From positions 5,394,001 through 5,458,000 of the forward strand of contig NC_058166.1 of NCBI RefSeq assembly GCF_020080835.1: DNA of 64,000 nucleotides, written 5' to 3'. Shown piece by piece: positions 58,191 to 64,000 of the stretch. Both the position numbers and the translations under genes were made by a program. The DNA is from Cotesia glomerata. Lineage: Eukaryota; Arthropoda; Insecta; Hymenoptera; Braconidae. Within the stretch, counting starts at the first letter, position 1, and each line of letters opens with the position of its first letter. The notes under the pieces were generated by a model. It did not search any database. It was not told the origin of the DNA and was given only the letters and a program-made list of their open reading frames with translations.

Positions 58191-58902
58191 ATGAATCATA
58201 AATTTCTACAATAAAAATGTAGTATTCATCTTTTGTGTGCATTTTATTAATAATTAAAAGAAAAATTAAGAATTTTTTAATCCAGTTGTCATTTTGTTTA
58301 TCAAATTAACATTTTTGGAAATAACTGAAAATGGTAAAATTGAATAAATAATTATAAGAAAATGTCACAAGTTAGCTTTTTTATGAAATTTGCATGTTAT
58401 TGAAATTATCCCTTAAAATTATTACACTGAAAGAAAAAAATTATTTTTTCTTTTGATGTATATTAGTTATTAACGTTAGGATGGATGAACATAAAACAGA
58501 AATTAATATATAATTGTTATATATTAATACATAAAGCCATTTATTGAATAAAAAATCTGAATATTTGTATAAAAAAATTGTAACAACTGAAAATAAGCAC
58601 AGGTATAAAACGAGAAATTGTTCTTCTATCGATGTTACATCTACTTGTACACACTCAGCAGAAAAATGTATAAGTTACGGCTTTATTTATTTTTATTTAT
58701 TTATTATTACCAGGATACAAAATTAGTATATACATACAAAATATGCACCTATAGAGGTGTTATAAAAAACACCTGTACATAGACCTGGAGAAACAAAAAC
58801 TTATCAATAAAAAGACTTAATATTAATATATAAAGTATCATTTTAAAATGAAAAAAGAAAAACAAGAGACCATATTATGATAACAAAGATGTAATCATGA
58901 AA

Positions 58903-61900
58903 TTAGATATCAATTGATGCTATCCACTGAAATCCTTTTTTTTTATTAAGCTTATTTTTTATATTTAACGACTTTAAAGTCTGAGGTAGTTTATTAAAAT
59001 ACTTAATTGCTATATATTTAGAATTTTTGCGCGAAATATTTTTATTAATCTTTGGTAATTGTAAGGATTTAGCTCTAGTTTTACCCTTATAATCATTATA
59101 TTTTTCTTTACAGTAAGAATAATGATAACATAGAGACTCTACAATAAACTTATTTTTAATTCCCATTATCGGAGTTTTATCATCTTTATCATGTAAAAAT
59201 CGGATTAATTTATTTTGAGTATTCATTAGCACTTTCATTACATTTTTATAACTACCCCCCAGGCAATAATACCATACGTTACAATACTTTCAAATGAAGC
59301 ATAGTAAATCATTTTTAAGGCTTTTTTATTCATAACATTCTTTAGCTTGTAGAAAATAAACATGAAATATCTGGTCTTTCTCAGAATTTCTTTGACATGT
59401 TTATCCCATCTCATATGACTATCAAAAATTAAACCCAGATATTTACAAGTGTCAGACCGATTAATAACCTTATCATAAATCTTTAATACAAAATTATCTG
59501 GAATGCTGTTTTTGTATGAGCCGAAAGTTATGTAATTAGTTTTCTCTATATTCAAAGTTAGATAGTTATTGCACATCCATTTCCCTATTTTATTAAGTTG
59601 TTCCGACATTTGTGCTTGAGCTTCTGCCCAATTTTTACCAGTACATTTAATTATTGTGTCATCCGCGTAAGCAGCTAAACAATTTTCAGGTAGTTCTTTA
59701 AAAATATCATTCATGTATAATATGAATAGCAGTGGACCCAAGATAGTGCCTTGGGGAACACCGATCTGCACCTTACATGATTTACTCATAACATCTTTAA
59801 GTTTGACAGCCTGAAACTTATTTGTAAGATAATTACTGATTAACTCAGCAGCAACACCTCTAATTCCATACTTATATAATTTATCAAACAATATAACGTG
59901 ATCTACCGTGTCAAAAGCTTTCGCTGAATCCAAAAAAGCTATTACTGTCGGATTATTGATATCAAGATTCATATGAATAAAATTAGTGATAGCTACAATA
60001 GCATCTTTCGTGCTTTTATTTCTTAGAAAACCATGCTGATTATCAGCAATAATTTTACAGTCCATTACAAAATTATACATTCGTTCATGTATTATTTTTT
60101 CTAAAATTTTGGCTATATTTGATATTAAGGATATTGGACGATAGTTAGTAGTTCTATGTTTATCTCCCGATTTATATATAGGCAAGATTTCTGCACATTT
60201 CAGAGCATCTGGCCATACCCCACTTGTCATGCATTTATTAAAGATGATTTCTAGTGGTATGCTAATATATTTACTTATTAATTTTAAAACTTTGGTATTG
60301 ATTCCGTCAACCCCTCCTGCTGTGTTTTTAGATCCACAGATTCGGTAGAATCTGGCGCCAAGTTCCGTTCAAATCCGTTGTAAACGGAGCGCCAGACTAC
60401 CGAGTGTGTTTACCGTAAGCAGAACGATATTTTCAGGTTGCAAAATTTTATTCATTCTACAGACCTTTTTTTCTTCAATGATACTCTATAATAATACGTT
60501 ATATATTATATTATCAATATTAATTAATAATGGTCTTTGAAAATAATAAATTCTATTTAAAATTAATTAAATTCACTGGCACAAACTATAGCGACCCAGA
60601 TTTTTAGATCCTGACTTTTTTCTTATGGAGAAAGTGACATGCCACAGACTAAATAATTCGAGAATCCATGGTAATCCTTCTATAGATAAGAAACTACAGT
60701 TAGAAAAAGATATTTCACAGCTTGCACCTACACTCGCCAGGGTACGCTGGAATTATTTCTACATAAACTGTAGCTTCAAGAGGATAGTTTGTTATGAAAA
60801 ATGCAGCCAACGCGAGATTTAAGTTGGTACGAATTGTCAATTTTTATTATAATTACAAAAAATACTAAAATCCGAACAAAAACAGTTTCACTGTAAAAAA
60901 TCGCGCCAAGTCCACGTTCATAAGACTTTGAAGAAAAAAAATTTTTTTTTCTTTACAAAAAGATATAAAATCAAAATATTAAAAAATCCAAGTAACCGAT
61001 ATGATTGTATATAATTTTCGGAAATTAAAAAACATTTTGTTGTAAATTTAAAAATTAAAGAAATAATTTTGGAACGTACTTGGTGTGCGTCATTGTGTAT
61101 GTCAAATTTTTTTTCAGTCTTAGTAGATAGATTTTACGAATTTCATAAAAAGTAAAATATTTTACAACCACGCACACTAAATACGTTCCAAAATTATTTC
61201 TTTAATTTTTAAATTTACAACAAAATGTTTTTTAATTTCCGAAAATTATATACAATCATATCGGTTACTTGGATTTTTTAATATTTTGATTTTATATCTT
61301 TTGTAAAGAAAAAAAATTTTTTCTTCAAAGTCTTATGAACGTGGACTTGGCGCGATTTTTACAGTGAAACTGTTTTTGTTCGGATTTTTAATTACCCATT
61401 CAATTTCCTGACTATCAGTAGGTTTCAAGTAAATAGATTTTACATTATTTTCTATGTTATACATAGTATTTTTGTCATTATTATTCATCTTAGTTGCTAA
61501 ATCTATGCCAATATTACTGAAAAAATTTACAAAAGTGTCAGCAATTTCTTCAGTATTAGAGATCTTTACCTCATTATTAATTAAATAGTCTATATCATTA
61601 TTATTACACGCGTTTTTCCCTAACTTTTGATTTATATAGTTCCATAGATCTTTGCTACTGTTCGATTTACTGGTGATTGTTTTGCTTTCAAAATTACATT
61701 TCGCAATTTTTATTACTTTATCAAAATATTTACAATATTTATCGTATTTAACTTTTAATTCTCGGTTATCTTTATTTAACTTCCACTTAATATATAGTTT
61801 TTCTTTTGTACGACATGACTTCATAATGCCAGTCGTGATCCATTTTTGACGTGGTTTTAGTTTACATTTATTAATTTTAGGTTTTACATATGCAATTTTT

Positions 61901-62781
61901 ATAAGATTTTGTATTAACGCAATAAGTTTATTTATGGCTAGATTTGGATCATGTATATTTACTATATCATCCCAGGCTATATTGCTACAATTTTTTTCGA
62001 GTAATTTATAGTTAAGATATGGCTTGGGTTCTTTACGATTTATTGACTTTTGAAATTTTAACGATAAAAACAATGGAAAGTGATCAGTAAGTGTTTGACG
62101 ATAGGTAAAAGATTTTAAATTATTACTATTAGATTTAACAAACATATTATCTATACACGATCCGTTGTAGTTATTTGGTCTTGTAGTATTGTTGAAATAT
62201 GGGTGATAGTTTATGTCCAAAAGACAAGACAAAAGTAAGTCTGAGTGACAATCTGTATTATTTAAGTTTATATTAAAATCGCCAACGAGTATGTGATTTT
62301 TAATTTTCGAGTTGGCATCTATATAACTACTCAGGTTTCTTATAAATTCATCTTTATCAATATCGTGACATCTATATATTCCACTTATTTTTAAAACTAG
62401 ACCATTATTTATATTTATACATGTAGTAATAAAATTGCAACGCCCGACTATGTCTATAGTAGTAGTATGAGTTAGAGAATTTGAAACATAGATTACTACT
62501 CCATCTGCCTTATTTACAAAACTTTGATTATAATATATACTATAATCCCTCAACGAAAAAAACTTATATTCTACTAGATTCCAAGTTTCTGTACAGATAA
62601 TAACATAAGGCTTACAATATAATCGTTCTAAGAATAATTCTAGTTTTTCGAAGTTGGCGCTGAGACTTCTAATATTAACATGTAGTATAGAAAGATCACT
62701 ATCAGCAAGTTTGGCATTTAAATCATCAATTATGTCTATTGACTCTTCAATAACACAATTTAAATCTTGATTAGAGATCAT
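58903..62781 (-). pseudogene. LINE ORF2: endonuclease and reverse transcriptase, split by insertion
   Basis: Endonuclease from the ATG at 62781: ILHVNIRSL start, TETWN near 62570, LVGDFNINLN near 62280 and TDHFPLFLSL near 62075. The RT block starts after the insertion with PIYKSGDKHRTTNYRPISL near 60160 and has GVPQGTILGPLLFILYMNDI and the catalytic YADD near 59655. The open frame is restored exactly when copy C and one TTTTTA are taken out. A single frame break at a G6 run near 59257 separates the last 110 codons. The enzyme nicks DNA and primes cDNA synthesis at the cut. Confidence 0.9.
60331..61384 (-). mobile_element. 1.05 kb palindromic element, copy C
   Basis: Minus orientation: the palindrome is 60872-61383 and the terminal hairpin end is at 60334-60350. 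It is flanked by a perfect six-base duplication TTTTTA (60325-60330, 61385-61390). Inserted between the endonuclease and RT of the LINE. Confidence 0.92.
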
Positions 62782-62834
62782 ATTATTAGAAAGTAGTATT
62801 TATTTATGATAAGTAATAAGCACTTATTAAAAAT

Positions 62835-63825
62835 TTATGCTGCTGCCCTCTTTGGTTCAACTACTTTACCAAAGTGGGTTGGTATCTGTGGTATTATAGG
62901 GTAATCAGTTGATTTTATTACATTATTATATTTGAATTTAAGGTATTCGCACGCACTGACATCTGTTGCTACATGATCCGTACAGTTGTTTTTATTAAAT
63001 TTATTGTTATAATAAACACAGTTAATGCATCTTTTAGTAGTGCTGGTGCACTTACTAGTATCATGATTCCCAGCACATATTAGACAATTCACTTCATTGT
63101 TACACTTTTTGTGACTGTGATTAGCACGGCCACACTTGTCACATAAACTCAAATTAAAAACATCAAACACACGACAACTCTTATGTCCGACAAATAACAC
63201 TCTCGTAGACATGACACTAAGATAGATGTTTGACGACACTTCAAGTATTATGCTACGTTTCCTCTTGTTATTAAAAAAATTAGCGACAATTTTAAAATTG
63301 TTGTCAAAAAATGCATTATTTCTGTTACATATGTCCTCAATCAATTCATCTTTGTCCATGTCACTATCAATATCATAAATTTTTATTTTGGGAGCACTCA
63401 TTTTCTCTTGTTCTACTTCATAATTGTCACCAAGTTTTTCTGCAAGCACCACCTTGGTTCTTGCGACATCTTGTTTGTGTTTACATTTCACAACCACTGA
63501 GCCTGATTTTGTAGATAATACATTTTTTTATTTGTGCGCTGGTATTTGCTGTGATGTTTTTTTTAACTATATGTACGCAGTTTTTGCCGGTTTCTTTATT
63601 CCTCGTTCTAATGACAATGGCTGGAACTACTTCAGGGAGCCTTTCTTTATTGTTTGCTTTTAAGGCATCAGCGAAAGATTTGTTATTGTTCAACTCCACT
63701 TTATTCCGTTCTAGTAGTTCTGATAATAGATGGTTTTTAGATTTCAGTTCTTGGTTTAAATCACGTAATAATTCAATTTCCATTTTAGCATTTACCAACT
63801 GCTCATCTTCATTATTCCTTACCAT
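62835..63825 (-). pseudogene. LINE ORF1 (gag-like, CCHC knuckles), one frame break
   Basis: Starts at 63825 with a coiled-coil-like, Leu/Glu-rich stretch (ELLRDLNQELKSKNHLLSELL). The frame breaks once at the A7 run near 63525. The rest has an RRM-like domain and zinc knuckles CDKCGRANHSHKKC (near 63145), CLICAGNHDTSKC and CINC. It ends at 62835, 53 bases before the ORF2 start. ORF1 proteins coat LINE RNA. Confidence 0.85.
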
Positions 63826-63849
63826 TTTATTTAGTAAATCCTGTGAGTT

Positions 63850-64000
63850 AGCCCGAGAAAAAATATTTATATATAATTATATATATTTATATATAAATTG
63901 GTTATATATGATTATATATGAAAAATGGCAAAATATAATCATATCTAATTATATATAACTATATATAATTATATATAACTATATATAATTATATATAACA
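63850..64000. repeat. ATATATAATTAT microsatellite block at the window edge
   Basis: Irregular repeats of ATATATAATT and TATATAACTA with one non-repeat island (63918-63945). Continues past the window. Confidence 0.85.

Larger units (their letters stand above)
58682..63840 (-). mobile_element. Nearly full-length Jockey/CR1-like LINE split by a hairpin element
   Basis: From right to left: ORF1 (63825-62835), ORF2 endonuclease (62781-61391), hairpin element copy C, ORF2 reverse transcriptase (60330 to about 58903), and a 3' end of AATAAA units near 58682-58705. Apart from the insertion, only two homopolymer-linked frame breaks are seen (A7 near 63525 in ORF1, G6 near 59257 in ORF2). The copy is young. 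Confidence 0.9.

Overview
This is a 64 kb piece of an AT-rich insect nuclear genome. The small-intron genes, the mixture of R1-clade and Jockey/CR1-like LINEs, a Helentron, tRNA-derived SINEs and many small hairpin elements fit Hymenoptera. An intronless ankyrin gene with a PRANC-like C-terminus suggests a parasitoid wasp (possibly a braconid). That placement is inference, not proof. There is one 100-N assembly gap (5126-5225).

Host genes, from the left: (1) the last three exons of an NRF-6-like acyltransferase-3 membrane protein (+ strand, 16724-17031, 32566-32708, 32794-33018), split by a 15.5 kb intron full of transposons; (2) an intronless ankyrin-repeat/PRANC-like gene (35352-36545, +); (3) a complete five-exon ARL3 small GTPase (38859-42360, +) in which the usual catalytic glutamine is alanine; (4) a complete five-exon gene for a predicted secreted protein of unknown function (52636-42981, -), tail-to-tail with ARL3 and carrying a 6.6 kb first-half intron that holds a solo LTR, two Helentron pieces and a nested hairpin element.

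Transposons, from the left: a tyrosine-recombinase exon cut by the window edge (1-89, -); a nearly complete Ty3/gypsy body with six or more one-base frameshifts (586-4528); an old LINE fragment (7190-11880, -) split by a 3.5 kb LTR-like insertion; a TA-flanked TIR element (12021-14487) with a solo LTR inside; a GGGCAAAATGGGC-type TIR element (14804-16344) hosting a (CA)n-bearing element; a truncated R1-clade LINE (17490-19585, -); a SINE with target-site duplication (19670-20005); a composite foldback element (20031-22315); a LINE split by a 1.05 kb hairpin element (23060-25740); a full-length R1-clade LINE (27064-31911) inserted in a (CA)n tract with a 14 bp duplication; a second SINE (32231-32478); the Helentron pair (46785-51036); several TIR/(CA)n elements (53481-55782); and a Jockey/CR1-like LINE split by the same hairpin element (58682-63840, -).

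The layout is strongly nested. A TIR family carries its own (CA)n microsatellite; two R1-clade LINEs sit at such (CA)n tracts; and all three copies of a palindromic 1.05 kb element sit inside other transposons. The intact host genes are compact, and their introns act as the landing ground.
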